From contig NZ_FNKB01000001.1 of NCBI RefSeq assembly GCF_900102345.1, forward strand, positions 186,001 through 250,000: a stretch of 64,000 nt of DNA. Reading direction: 5' to 3'. The notes beneath the pieces are model-generated. The model worked only from the letters and a program-made list of their open reading frames with translations. It ran no database searches and was not told the origin of the DNA. Each line of letters opens with the position of its first letter. The first letter of the stretch is position 1. Positions 42,489-50,580 of the stretch are shown piece by piece. Origin of the DNA: Leucobacter chromiiresistens (GTDB taxonomy: Bacteria > Actinomycetota > Actinomycetes > Actinomycetales > Microbacteriaceae). Made by a program: the position numbers and the translations under genes.

Positions 42489-43607
42489 TCATCCCTGCAG
42501 CCACGCCGTCCAGCGCTCGAGCTCGGAGTCGTAGTTCTCGGCCCACCACTGCGCGTCGGTCGCGACCATCTGGTCGGCGATCGCCGGGTCGGTCACCAGG
42601 AACTCCTTGCCGAGTTCGTCGAGCTCGGGCGCGGCCTCGTCGTGCACCGGCGAGTAGGAGGTGAGCTCGGTGAGCTTCTCCTGCTGCTCCTTGCCCAGGT
42701 AGTAGTTGATGAACGCCATCGCGGCGTCGGGGTTCGCCGCGCCCTTCGGCACGCCGAGCGCCTCCACGATCTGCAGCGACTCGTTCCAGATGGGCTGGTA
42801 GTTGGCGCCGTTGGCGACGGCGGCGTACCCGCGGCCCGACCAGACGAGGGCCATGTCGGCCTCGCCCGACTCGATCATCTGCTGCGACTCGGCGCCCGTC
42901 TTCCAGTAGATGAGGTCGTCGCGGATGGTGTCGATGCGCTCGTAGGCGCGATCCATGTCGAGGGGATACAGCTCGTCGGCGGCCACGCCGTCTGCGAGCA
43001 GGGCGCCCTCGTAGACGCCGGGGCCGACGTCTTCGAAGCCCGCGATCGCGCGCTTGCCGGGGAACTTCTCGGTGTCGAAGAAGTCCTTCCAGCCGGTCGG
43101 CGGGGTCGCGTAGGTGTCGGCGTTGTACAGGATCACGTAGCCGTACTGCATGGCGGGCACGTAGCAGTCGCCGACGAGGCCCTCGGGCACGTGCGACGTG
43201 TCGACGATCGACGTGTCGATGTCCATGAGCAGACCCTCTTCGCCGCACTGCTTCTGCGCCCAGATGATGTCGGTGTCGACGACGTCCCAGGTGACGGCGT
43301 TGTTGTCGACCTGGGCCTTCACCTTCGCGTACTCCGTGGGGCCGTCCTCGAGCACGTTGGCGCCCGACTCCTCGGCGAACGGGCGACCGACGGCCTCCAT
43401 CTGCCCCTCCTGGAACACGCCGCCCCAGGAGACGAAGGTGAGGTTCATCCCGTCGAGGGCGCCCTCCTTCACGGTGCCGACCTCGGCGGGGCCGCTGCCG
43501 AGGTCGATGTCGGCGGCCGGCCCGGGAGCCGAGCAGCCGGCGAGCAGCGCCGCCGCTCCCAGAAGCGCCAGGCCCGACGTCAGTGTGCGGGCGGTTCGTG
43601 TGTTCAT
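42489..43607 (-). CDS. Polyamine-type ABC importer substrate-binding lipoprotein (PotD-like)
   Basis: A 372-residue extracellular solute-binding lipoprotein. The signal peptide ends in a lipobox, LLAGC, with Cys25 to be lipidated. The mature domain starts LTFVSWGGVFQEGQM and has the family pattern VWSGRGYAA and AMAFINYYLGKE. It should bind a polyamine or amine-like cation outside the cell and deliver it to PotBC. The ATG at 43607 follows GAGAGGA; a longer frame adds nine residues without a better site. First transport gene after the HTH-cupin regulator (119-base gap). Confidence 0.9.
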   Translation of the reverse strand: MNTRTARTLTSGLALLGAAALLAGCSAPGPAADIDLGSGPAEVGTVKEGALDGMNLTFVSWGGVFQEGQMEAVGRPFAEESGANVLEDGPTEYAKVKAQVDNNAVTWDVVDTDIIWAQKQCGEEGLLMDIDTSIVDTSHVPEGLVGDCYVPAMQYGYVILYNADTYATPPTGWKDFFDTEKFPGKRAIAGFEDVGPGVYEGALLADGVAADELYPLDMDRAYERIDTIRDDLIYWKTGAESQQMIESGEADMALVWSGRGYAAVANGANYQPIWNESLQIVEALGVPKGAANPDAAMAFINYYLGKEQQEKLTELTSYSPVHDEAAPELDELGKEFLVTDPAIADQMVATDAQWWAENYDSELERWTAWLQG

Positions 43608-43726
43608 GATGCGTCCTCTCCGTTGATGGGTCATGCATGCGGTTCGCGCCTCGGCGCAGGGGTGGCACGGCCCGGCGGGCCCTGAGGCCGTGGGCCGGCG
43701 CGTCCTGTCGCCGGGGCGGTGGTCGT

Positions 43727-44305
43727 TCAGGTCGTGTGCGCGTCCTCCACCGGCGTGGGCGGGCTGTTGATCCAGATCACGCTCGCCGGGGCGCTCGATT
43801 CGTTGACGACGCGGTGGGGCACCGAGCTCAGGAACTCGATCGAGTCGTCGGCGCGCAGCGTGTACCGGTCGTCGCCGAGTTCGAGCACGATCTCGCCGGC
43901 CGTCACGACGAGCATCTCCTGCGACTGACCGTGCGTGTAGAAGTCGGCCCCGGTCGAGCCGCCGGGCGCGAAGTGGCCGGCGTAGACCTCGAGGTTGCGC
44001 AGCGGCGGCAGCGAGAGCACGTACTTGTCGGCGCCTTCGAGGGGCAGCGTCGGCCGGTCGGCGGCGCGCAGCACGCCGCGGGTGTGGGCGAGCTTGTCGT
44101 CGAGCAGCTGCGCCGGCGACACTCCGAGCGCGATGGCGATCTTGCGCAGCGAGGCGACGCTCGCGTTCGTGCGGGCGTTCTCGAGCTGGCTCAGGAAGCT
44201 GGAGCTGACTCCGGCGCCTGCGGCGAGCGCGCGCAGGCTCATGCCGCGCACCTCGCGCAGCGCCGCCACTCGTCGCCCGAGCTCGAGCGCGTCATCTGCC
44301 GACAT
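43727..44305 (-). CDS. HTH-cupin transcriptional regulator (PuuR-like)
   Basis: A 192-residue protein with an N-terminal XRE helix-turn-helix (about 10-62, RALAAGAGVSSSFLSQLENARTNASVASLRKI in parts) and a C-terminal cupin sensor (about 110-175, YAGHFAPGGSTGADFYTHGQSQEMLVV). This is the layout of PuuR and similar repressors of amine catabolism. The ATG at 44305 follows CGAGGAGGA; a longer frame would run across its own operator. The 19-base palindrome at 44345-44363 lies in its leader, and the same sequence precedes the amine oxidase gene at 46217, so autoregulation and control of that gene are likely. It heads the amine uptake and oxidation block. Confidence 0.88.
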   Translation of the reverse strand: MSADDALELGRRVAALREVRGMSLRALAAGAGVSSSFLSQLENARTNASVASLRKIAIALGVSPAQLLDDKLAHTRGVLRAADRPTLPLEGADKYVLSLPPLRNLEVYAGHFAPGGSTGADFYTHGQSQEMLVVTAGEIVLELGDDRYTLRADDSIEFLSSVPHRVVNESSAPASVIWINSPPTPVEDAHTT

Positions 44306-44695
44306 GGGTTCCTCCTCGAACCGCTGTACCGCACCAGTGCGGATACTGAACAGTGCGTTCAGTCGATTTCGTCCCACCGTACAGTCTCGCTTCGCGCCGC
44401 GCAACGGGCGATACGCGTTCGTGACCTCTGCCGAAGGGCCGCGCCCGTGGAAGGTCAGTAGCGTGCGCTATCCGCCCCGATACTGCACGTCACCGACCGC
44501 TCGTGTCTGACGTTCGCGGCGCGGCTCCTCCCACGCGACCTCAAGCCCGCTGCGCGGAGACCCGGTGTGAATCGTGCGCGAAACGCGCGTATCATTACGG
44601 GGTCCGCCACAAGCAGACACGCCCGACGTCGCGCACTGAGCCCGATCCGGGTCTGAGTTGCTCGCACACACGCACTCCTTCTCGAAAGCCGCACT
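44306..44695. other. Divergent intergenic region between the HTH-cupin regulator and MHS transporter
   Basis: These 390 bases hold the regulator's ribosome-binding site and palindromic operator at the left. Toward the right, TGTGAA and TATCAT (18-base spacer, about 44567-44596) form the best promoter guess for the MHS gene, with GCGCG-AAA-CGCGC between them as a possible operator. The leader before the GTG at 44696 is about 90 bases and has no strong Shine-Dalgarno. No coding sequence is supported. Confidence 0.5.
44345..44363. promoter_or_regulatory. HTH-cupin operator, copy 1
   Basis: ACTGAAC and GTTCAGT are perfect 7-base inverted arms across five bases. On the minus strand the site reads ACTGAACGCACTGTTCAGT and lies 40 bases before the regulator ATG. 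It matches the site at 46160-46178 at 16 of 19 positions. Both leaders then share the identical 15-mer GGTTCGAGGAGGAAC, which includes the ribosome-binding site. Confidence 0.75.
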
Positions 44696-46048
44696 GTGTC
44701 AGCCACCACCTCCCCTCCGTCGACCCAGCCCCGCAATTCGCGCTCGCGCGTGATTCTCGCGAGCCTCGTGGGCACGACCATCGAGTTCTACGACTTCTAC
44801 GTCTACGCCACCGCGGCGGTGCTCGTCTTCCCGCACCTCTTCTTCCCGTCCGACAACGAGACGACGGCGCTGCTCGCCTCGTTCGCGACCTTCGGCGCGG
44901 CGATGCTCGCCCGCCCGGTCGGCGCGATCTTCTTCGGCCACCTCGGCGACCGTCTCGGCCGGAAGACCACGCTCGTCGCCTCGCTGCTCACGATGGGCAT
45001 CGCGACGTTCGCGATCGGGCTCCTGCCGACGCACTCGCAGATCGGCGTCTGGGCTGCGGTGCTGCTGCTCATCATGCGCCTCGCTCAGGGCTTCGCGCTC
45101 GGCGGCGAGTGGTCGGGTGCGGCGCTCGTCGCGACCGAGAACGCGCCGGCGGGCAAGCGCGCCTGGTACGGCACGTTCCCGCAGCTCGGCGCCCCCATCG
45201 GCTTCATCATCGCCAACATGCTCTTCTACCTGATCAACCATCTGCTCGCCGACCCGGCGACCCCCGGGCAGCCCTCGGCGGCGTTCCTCGAGTGGGGCTG
45301 GCGCATCCCGTTCCTCTTCTCGGCCGTGATGGTCATCGTCGGCCTCTGGGTGCGCCTCAAGCTCGTCGAGTCGCACGCGTTCGAGCAGGCGAAGCAGTCG
45401 GGCGGCGTGAAGCGCATGCCGATCGCGGAGGCCTTCAAGTTCCACTGGAAGGGCCTCATCCTCGGCACGTTCGCGATGCTCGCCACCTACGTGCTGTTCT
45501 ACCTGATGACGTCGTACACGCTGACGTACGGCACGCGGCCGACCGACGCCGACGTTTCGGGCGCGGGCTACACCTACAACGCGTTCATCCTGATGCTGGT
45601 GTTCGGCGTCGTGTTCTTCGGCATCTTCACGCTCGTCTCGGGGCCGCTGGCCGACCGCTTCGGCCGCCGCAAGACGCTGCTCGTGGTGACCGGCGCGATC
45701 GTGCTGTTCGGCCTGCTGTTCGTACCGCTGCTCGGCGGCGGCAGCACGCCGATGGTCATGTTCTTCCTCGCGCTCGGCTTCACCCTGATGGGGCTGACGT
45801 TCGGCCCGATGGGCGCGTTCCTCCCCGAGATGTTCCCCACGAACGTGCGCTACACCGGTTCGGCGGTCGCGTACAACGTGTCGTCGATCCTCGGTGCGGC
45901 GCTCGCCCCGATCGTGGCCGTCTGGCTGTGGGGTCTCGCCGACGGCAGCCCGCTGCTCGTCGGCCTGTACCTCTCGGGCGCGGGTCTCATCACGTTCGTG
46001 GCGCTGCTGCTCACGAAGGAGACGAAGCACGTCGACATCGACGCCTGA
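44696..46048 (+). CDS. MFS metabolite:H+ symporter (MHS family)
   Basis: A 450-residue MHS-family transporter with twelve hydrophobic segments. Markers are GTTIEFYDFYVYATAAVLVFP in parts at segment 1 and GHLGDRLGRKTTLVASLL between segments 2 and 3. It should import an organic acid, betaine or amine-related solute with protons. The start is GTG at 44696; no good ribosome-binding site is present. It is divergent from the HTH-cupin regulator and upstream of the amine oxidase at 46217, though a strong terminator at 46071-46115 separates those two. Its neighbours suggest a substrate linked to amine breakdown. Confidence 0.88.
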   Translation: MSATTSPPSTQPRNSRSRVILASLVGTTIEFYDFYVYATAAVLVFPHLFFPSDNETTALLASFATFGAAMLARPVGAIFFGHLGDRLGRKTTLVASLLTMGIATFAIGLLPTHSQIGVWAAVLLLIMRLAQGFALGGEWSGAALVATENAPAGKRAWYGTFPQLGAPIGFIIANMLFYLINHLLADPATPGQPSAAFLEWGWRIPFLFSAVMVIVGLWVRLKLVESHAFEQAKQSGGVKRMPIAEAFKFHWKGLILGTFAMLATYVLFYLMTSYTLTYGTRPTDADVSGAGYTYNAFILMLVFGVVFFGIFTLVSGPLADRFGRRKTLLVVTGAIVLFGLLFVPLLGGGSTPMVMFFLALGFTLMGLTFGPMGAFLPEMFPTNVRYTGSAVAYNVSSILGAALAPIVAVWLWGLADGSPLLVGLYLSGAGLITFVALLLTKETKHVDIDA

Positions 46049-46070
46049 CCCGTCAGCCCGCCGAGTCCTC

Positions 46071-46115
46071 CGACGGCCCGCGCGCATCGCTCACCCCGAT
46101 GCGCGCGGGCCGTCG
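46071..46115 (+). terminator. Strong intrinsic terminator hairpin after the MHS gene
   Basis: CGACGGCCCGCGCGCATCG (46071-46089) and its exact reverse complement (46097-46115) form a perfect 19-base stem with a 7-base loop, starting 22 bases after the stop. Only a short weak T-rich tail follows (CGTT). Confidence 0.88.
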
Positions 46116-46159
46116 CCGTTGCGCGACGCATGCGGCGACTGTACAGTGAGCGGCAGATC

Positions 46160-46178
46160 ACTGAACGCAGCGTTCAGC
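46160..46178. promoter_or_regulatory. HTH-cupin operator, copy 2
   Basis: ACTGAACGCAGCGTTCAGC contains the perfect palindrome CTGAACGC-A-GCGTTCAG. It lies 38 bases before the ATG of the amine oxidase at 46217 and matches copy 1 closely. The shared 15-mer GGTTCGAGGAGGAAC (46197-46211) follows, so the whole leader seems duplicated from the regulator gene or vice versa. Confidence 0.75.
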
Positions 46179-46216
46179 GGGGTCAGGCGCGAGCCGGGTT
46201 CGAGGAGGAACAGGGA

Positions 46217-47446
46217 ATGAACGTCGTCGTCATCGGAGCCGGTCTCGCGGGCCTCACGGCCGCATGGGAGCTCGAGAAGGCCGGTCATCGGTGCACGGTG
46301 CTCGAGGCGAAGGATCGCGTCGGCGGTCGCACGTGGTCCGCGCGTCTCGGCAACGGGGAGATCACGGAGCGCGGCGGCGAGTACATCTTCCCCACGGAGT
46401 TCGCCATCAGGCGCCTGGCCGCAGAGGTGGGCGTGCCGATCCTCTCGCACAACGTGCGCTACGGGCGCCGCACCGTGAACGGCCGCGTGATCACGTTCGC
46501 CGAGCTCGGCGCGACGGTCGCCCTGGTGGCGAACACGCTGCGCGACATGATCGCCGACGGGGAGACGCGGGTGCCGCTGGAGCGCGCCTTCGCCGAGGCC
46601 CTCGGCCCCGACTACCGCCTCGACCCGGTCTACCGGCGCACGACCACGTCGGCGGCGGCCGACCCGAACCTCATCAGCGCCGAGGCCGTGCTGCTGCGCG
46701 ACGAGTCGACGTTCAGCGGCTACGTCGAAGACGGCGGCCGCCTCGTCGGCGGCAACCAGAGCCTGTCGATCGAGATCGCGCGCCGCATGGGCGACCGGGT
46801 GCGCCTCGAGCATCCCATCACCGGGGTCGACCAGACCGCCGAGGGCGTGCAGGTGACGCTCGCCGACGGCGCACGCATCGACGCGGATGCGGCGGTGCTC
46901 GCGGTGCCGCTGCCGGTGCTGCGCGATCTCGAGCTCGGGTTTTCGCTGCCCGACGATCAGCAGCGCGCCCTCGACCACCGCTTCATGGCCGTCGCCGCGA
47001 AGCTCGGCGTGCCGTTCTCGCGCGTCGACGACGACATCGCGCTGCAGAACGCCGAGCACACGTGGTGGTCGTGGCGATCGCTGTCGGTCGACGGGGAGCA
47101 CCGCATCAAGGCCCTGTCATCGTTCGCGGGCGGTCCGTTCGCGCTCGACGCGCTCGATGTGGCCTCGGGCCCGGCGAGCTGGGTGCGGGAGCTGCGGCGC
47201 ATGCGCCCCGAACTCGAGATCGAGGGCGACGTGCTGCTCACCACCTGGGCCGACGACCCCTTCACCCGCGGGTCGTACACGGCGGCCGGCCTCGACTGGG
47301 ATCCGGCCGACGTGCCGGCGTTCGACCGCTCGGCGGGGCGCGTCGCCATCGCGGGCGAGCACACCGGCCTGGCGCAGTCGCTCTCGGGCGCGGTGGCCTC
47401 CGGGTACCGAGCCGCCGCCGCGCTGCGTCGGCAGTTCGAGGCGTGA
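46217..47446 (+). CDS. Flavin amine oxidase-family protein
   Basis: A 409-residue flavin amine oxidase. It begins with the FAD motif VVVIGAGLAGLTAAWELEKA (4-23) and LEAKDRVGGRTWS, has RGGEYIFPTEFAIRRLA, and ends with the C-terminal FAD contact GRVAIAGEHTGLAQSLSGAVA. It should oxidise an amine to an aldehyde or imine with hydrogen peroxide as by-product. GAGGAG precedes the ATG. Its leader carries an HTH-cupin operator, which ties it to the amine block. At 409 residues it is shorter than eukaryotic monoamine oxidases but normal for bacterial relatives. Confidence 0.87.
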   Translation: MNVVVIGAGLAGLTAAWELEKAGHRCTVLEAKDRVGGRTWSARLGNGEITERGGEYIFPTEFAIRRLAAEVGVPILSHNVRYGRRTVNGRVITFAELGATVALVANTLRDMIADGETRVPLERAFAEALGPDYRLDPVYRRTTTSAAADPNLISAEAVLLRDESTFSGYVEDGGRLVGGNQSLSIEIARRMGDRVRLEHPITGVDQTAEGVQVTLADGARIDADAAVLAVPLPVLRDLELGFSLPDDQQRALDHRFMAVAAKLGVPFSRVDDDIALQNAEHTWWSWRSLSVDGEHRIKALSSFAGGPFALDALDVASGPASWVRELRRMRPELEIEGDVLLTTWADDPFTRGSYTAAGLDWDPADVPAFDRSAGRVAIAGEHTGLAQSLSGAVASGYRAAAALRRQFEA

Positions 47447-47477
47447 GCGCTCAGCGCTCAGTGCTCAGCGTGAGCGG

Positions 47478-47597
47478 CTAGCGCTCGCAGGTGCAGCGCT
47501 CATCCTTCGCGAAGCCGGCGAGGGCCTCCTCGATGTGCAGCCCGCACCCCGACCAGGTCGCCTTGTTGCAGGTGGAACAGCGAACCGGTGAGCACAT
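47478..47597 (-). CDS. Conserved small cysteine-rich protein, 39 residues
   Basis: A 39-residue protein starting MCSPVRCSTCNKATWSGCGL and ending ERCTCER. It has six Cys (positions 2, 7, 10, 18, 35, 37) and His21, a likely zinc-binding ribbon. Tiny proteins of this pattern (PVRC..C.K..W.GCG.H....) are widespread and usually uncharacterised in actinobacteria. GAGAGGA lies nine bases before the ATG. It is divergent from the phosphosugar mutase gene. Its function is unknown; a zinc-ribbon role in binding nucleic acid or protein is only a guess. Confidence 0.8.
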   Translation of the reverse strand: MCSPVRCSTCNKATWSGCGLHIEEALAGFAKDERCTCER

Positions 47598-47723
47598 GCG
47601 GGCGTCCTCTCGTCGTGGAGCGCCCGGGTCTCGAGCGCGTGCACCATCATCGCACGGCAGCATGACCCGCACCCGGGAGTGGTAGCTTGAGACCTGCTGT
47701 ACCAGGGGAAGGGAGCTGCCGAG

Positions 47724-49586
47724 ATGGCTGAGACCGGGATGGGATCGCCGCGGAGAGCGCGGGCGTCGGATGCGTCGCAGCACGCGCAGGCCGAGGAGGC
47801 GCCGACGAGCGCGGAGCTGGAGGCGATCCTCGCCGAGGCGGCGGCGTGGGCGGATGCCGACATCGACGCGGGCACGCGTGCCGAGGCGCGAGCGCTGATC
47901 GAGCGCGCGTCCGCCGGCGACGCGGCCGCCGTCTCCGAGCTCCGCTCCGCGTTCGGCGGCCGCCTGGCGTTCGGCACGGCAGGGCTCCGCGGGCGCCTCG
48001 GCGCGGGCCCGAAGCGCATGAACCGGGTCGTCGTCTCCCAGACCTCCGCCGGGTTCGCGGCCTACCTGTGGGAGGAGGCGAAGCGGCGGGGCGCCGCCGA
48101 CGCCCCGTCCGTGGTGATCGGGTACGACGGCCGGGTCGGCTCCGCGGTGTTCGCCCGCGACACGGCCGAGGTGATGAGCGGCGCGGGCATCTCGACGTAC
48201 CTGCTGCCCGAGTCGGGCCCCACGCCGCTCACGGCGTTCGCGGTGCGCCACCTCGACGTGTCGGCCGGCGTGATGATCACGGCGAGCCACAATCCCCCGC
48301 GAGACAACGGCTACAAGGTCTATCTCGGCGACGCCGACGCCGGATCGCAGATCGCGCCGCCCACCGACACCGCGATCGCCGCCCACATCGAGCGCGCTGC
48401 AGCCGCCCCGGTGGGCGAGCTGCCGCGGGCGCACGGGTACTCGGTGCTGGGTTCCGGCGTCGCAGACGCCTACGTGGCCGAGACGTCGGCCGCCGTGCTC
48501 GCGGGCCTGCCCCAGCGCCCCGACGCACCGGGGGTGGCCCTCGGCTCCGACACCGATCTCCGCGTGGTCTACACCGCGATGCACGGCGTGGGCGCCGAGC
48601 TCGCGCAGCGCGTCTTCCTCTCCTGCGGCCTGCCGCGGGTGACGCCCGTGCGCGAGCAACTCCTGCCCGACGGCCGCTTCCCGACCGTCGACTTCCCGAA
48701 CCCCGAGGAGCCCGGCGCGCTCGACCTCGCCTACCGCACCGCGCGCGCGGCGAGCGCCGACCTCATCGTCGCCCACGACCCCGATGCGGATCGCCTCGCC
48801 CTCGCGGCCCCGCACCCGGCCGAGGCCTCCGGATACCGTCGCCTGACCGGCAACGAGCTGGGCCTGCTGCTCGGGTGGCGCGCCGCCGAGCGGGCGGTCG
48901 CGGAGGCGCGGCAGCGCGAGGTCGCGGTGCGCGGCGCACTCGCCTGCACCATCGTCTCGTCGCCCGCCCTGCGCGCGGTCGCGGACGCCTACGGGCTCGA
49001 CTACGCCGAGACGCTGTCGGGGTTCAAGTGGGTGTCGCGCGTGCCCGAGCTCGTCTTCGGGTTCGAGGAGGCGCTCGGCTACCTGATCCACCCCGCGGTC
49101 GTGCGCGACAAGGACGGAATCTCGGCGAGCGCCGATGCGATCGCGATGGTGCGCGAGCTCGCCGCGGAGGGGCGCACGATCTGGGACCGCCTGGACGCGG
49201 CGAGTGAGCGGTTCGGCCACTTCGCGAGCGGTCAGGTGACGCTGCGGCTCCCGTCGATGGCCGCCGCATCCGCGCTCGCGGCCCGGGTGCGCCGCGATCC
49301 GCCCCGCGAGCTCGGCGGCGCCCGGGTCGCCGACGCGCGCGATCTGCTCGTGCCCGGCGCCGCGGAGGTGCCCGCCGACGTGCTGCGCTACGACCTCGCG
49401 GACGGATCGCGCGTCATGATCCGCCCGAGCGGCACGGAGCCGAAGCTGAAGGTCTACCTCGACACGTTCAGCGATGCGGGCGCCGCGGCGGAGCGGCGAG
49501 CCGGCGCAGAGCGCGCACTGGGCGATCTGGAGCGCTCGGTGCGGGCGTACCTGGAGGGGCTGCAGGCGGAAGCGGCATCGGCGTGA
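47724..49586 (+). CDS. pmmB: Phosphosugar mutase (phosphomannomutase/phosphoglucomutase/phosphopentomutase type)
   Basis: A 620-residue alpha-D-phosphohexomutase-family enzyme with four domains. The phosphoserine loop is GVMITASHNPPRDNGYKVYL, the Mg site is IVAHDPDADRLAL and the phosphate-binding loop near the C-terminus is MIRPSGTEPKLKVY. It moves phosphate on a sugar, probably ribose or hexose 1-phosphate to the 5/6-phosphate. Its link to punA and deoA in this region supports use of the ribose 1-phosphate they release. The first 30 residues are a low-complexity extension. The next gene overlaps its stop by four bases. Confidence 0.9.
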   Translation: MAETGMGSPRRARASDASQHAQAEEAPTSAELEAILAEAAAWADADIDAGTRAEARALIERASAGDAAAVSELRSAFGGRLAFGTAGLRGRLGAGPKRMNRVVVSQTSAGFAAYLWEEAKRRGAADAPSVVIGYDGRVGSAVFARDTAEVMSGAGISTYLLPESGPTPLTAFAVRHLDVSAGVMITASHNPPRDNGYKVYLGDADAGSQIAPPTDTAIAAHIERAAAAPVGELPRAHGYSVLGSGVADAYVAETSAAVLAGLPQRPDAPGVALGSDTDLRVVYTAMHGVGAELAQRVFLSCGLPRVTPVREQLLPDGRFPTVDFPNPEEPGALDLAYRTARAASADLIVAHDPDADRLALAAPHPAEASGYRRLTGNELGLLLGWRAAERAVAEARQREVAVRGALACTIVSSPALRAVADAYGLDYAETLSGFKWVSRVPELVFGFEEALGYLIHPAVVRDKDGISASADAIAMVRELAAEGRTIWDRLDAASERFGHFASGQVTLRLPSMAAASALAARVRRDPPRELGGARVADARDLLVPGAAEVPADVLRYDLADGSRVMIRPSGTEPKLKVYLDTFSDAGAAAERRAGAERALGDLERSVRAYLEGLQAEAASA

Positions 49587-50506
49587 CCGAGCGCTGGGCG
49601 GAGCTCGACGCCGCGGCGACGCTGCGACGGCCCGGCCCGGGCGACGACAAGTACCGGCGGGGCGTGCTCGGGGTGCGCACCGGCGCGGCGCACTACCCCG
49701 GCGCGGCGGTGCTCGGGGTGAGCGCCGCCTGGCGCACCGGAGTCGGCATGCTGCGCTACGTGCCGCCCGTCGACGACGCCGCTCCCCCGTTCGGGCTCCC
49801 GACGCCCGCCGCCGCGGTGCTCGCCGTGCGGCCGGAGACGGTGCTCGGCCCGTCGACCGGGCGACCGTGCGATGCCTGGGTCGTCGGATCGGGCACCGAC
49901 GCGGCGACGCGCTCCGCGGCGGAGTTGCGCGACCTGCGCGCCCTGCTCGCGGGCGACGCCCCGATCGTGATCGATGCGGGTGCGCTCGACCTCGTGGCCG
50001 CAGGAGACGGCCGCACCGCCCCCGTGGTGCTCACCCCCCACGCGGGCGAGTTCGAGCGCCTCTGGCGATCCGCCCGGCTCGGCGACCTCCCCGACGACTG
50101 GGACGCGCACGGAACGGAGCCCGCCCCCCGCGCCCGCGCCGCCGCACGGCTCGCCGAAGCGCTCGACGCGACGGTGCTGCTGAAGGGCTCGGTCACGGTG
50201 TGCGCGTCGGCTGCGGGCTGGTCGCGGCTCGTCGGCCCGGCGACGCCGTGGCTCGCGACCGCGGGCACGGGCGACGTGCTGGCGGGCTTGCTCGGAGCGC
50301 TCGTCGCGGGGCGGGCCGCGGAGCTCCGCGACGAGCCCGAGCTGCTGGGCCGCCTCGGCGCGACCGCCGCGCTGCTGCACGACCACGCGGCCCGCTGCGC
50401 CTCGGGAGACGCGGAGGCCGACGGGTCGGGCCGGCCGATCGCGGCCGCCGACGTCGCCGCCGCGATCCCCCGCGCGTTCGCGGATCTCGCCGCGCAGCGC
50501 AGCTGA
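49583..50506 (+). CDS. nnrD: ADP-dependent NAD(P)H-hydrate dehydratase
   Basis: A 307-residue protein of the YjeF C-terminal (ribokinase-like) family, which repairs hydrated NAD(P)H using ADP or ATP. Landmarks are DDKYRRGVLGVRTGAAHYPGAAVL in parts, VLTPHAGEFERL, VLLKGSVTV and the catalytic ATAGTGDVLAGLLGAL. It lacks the N-terminal epimerase half found in fused enzymes. The GTG start overlaps the mutase stop (GTGA), so the two are coupled. The 3' end runs into a 15-base tandem repeat. Confidence 0.9.
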   Translation: MTERWAELDAAATLRRPGPGDDKYRRGVLGVRTGAAHYPGAAVLGVSAAWRTGVGMLRYVPPVDDAAPPFGLPTPAAAVLAVRPETVLGPSTGRPCDAWVVGSGTDAATRSAAELRDLRALLAGDAPIVIDAGALDLVAAGDGRTAPVVLTPHAGEFERLWRSARLGDLPDDWDAHGTEPAPRARAAARLAEALDATVLLKGSVTVCASAAGWSRLVGPATPWLATAGTGDVLAGLLGALVAGRAAELRDEPELLGRLGATAALLHDHAARCASGDAEADGSGRPIAAADVAAAIPRAFADLAAQRS

Positions 50507-50510
50507 CTGC

Positions 50511-50555
50511 CCTGCAGCTGAGCGCACTGCAGCTGACCGCACTGCAGCTGACCGA
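50511..50555. repeat. 15-bp tandem repeat between nnrD and deoA
   Basis: Three copies of (C/A)CTGCAGCTGA(G/C)CG(C/A) run from 50511 to 50555, and a partial fourth overlaps the nnrD stop. Each unit holds the palindromes CTGCAG and CAGCTG. It fills most of the 74-base gap between convergent genes and could act as a weak bidirectional terminator. Confidence 0.85.
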
Positions 50556-50580
50556 ACCGCCGCCGCGCGCGGCGCCGCAT

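Noticed and set aside
44567..44596. GCGCG-AAA-CGCGC as an operator for the MHS gene
   Set aside because: Short GC-only palindromes are frequent by chance at this base composition, so it is noted only as a possibility within the intergenic entry.
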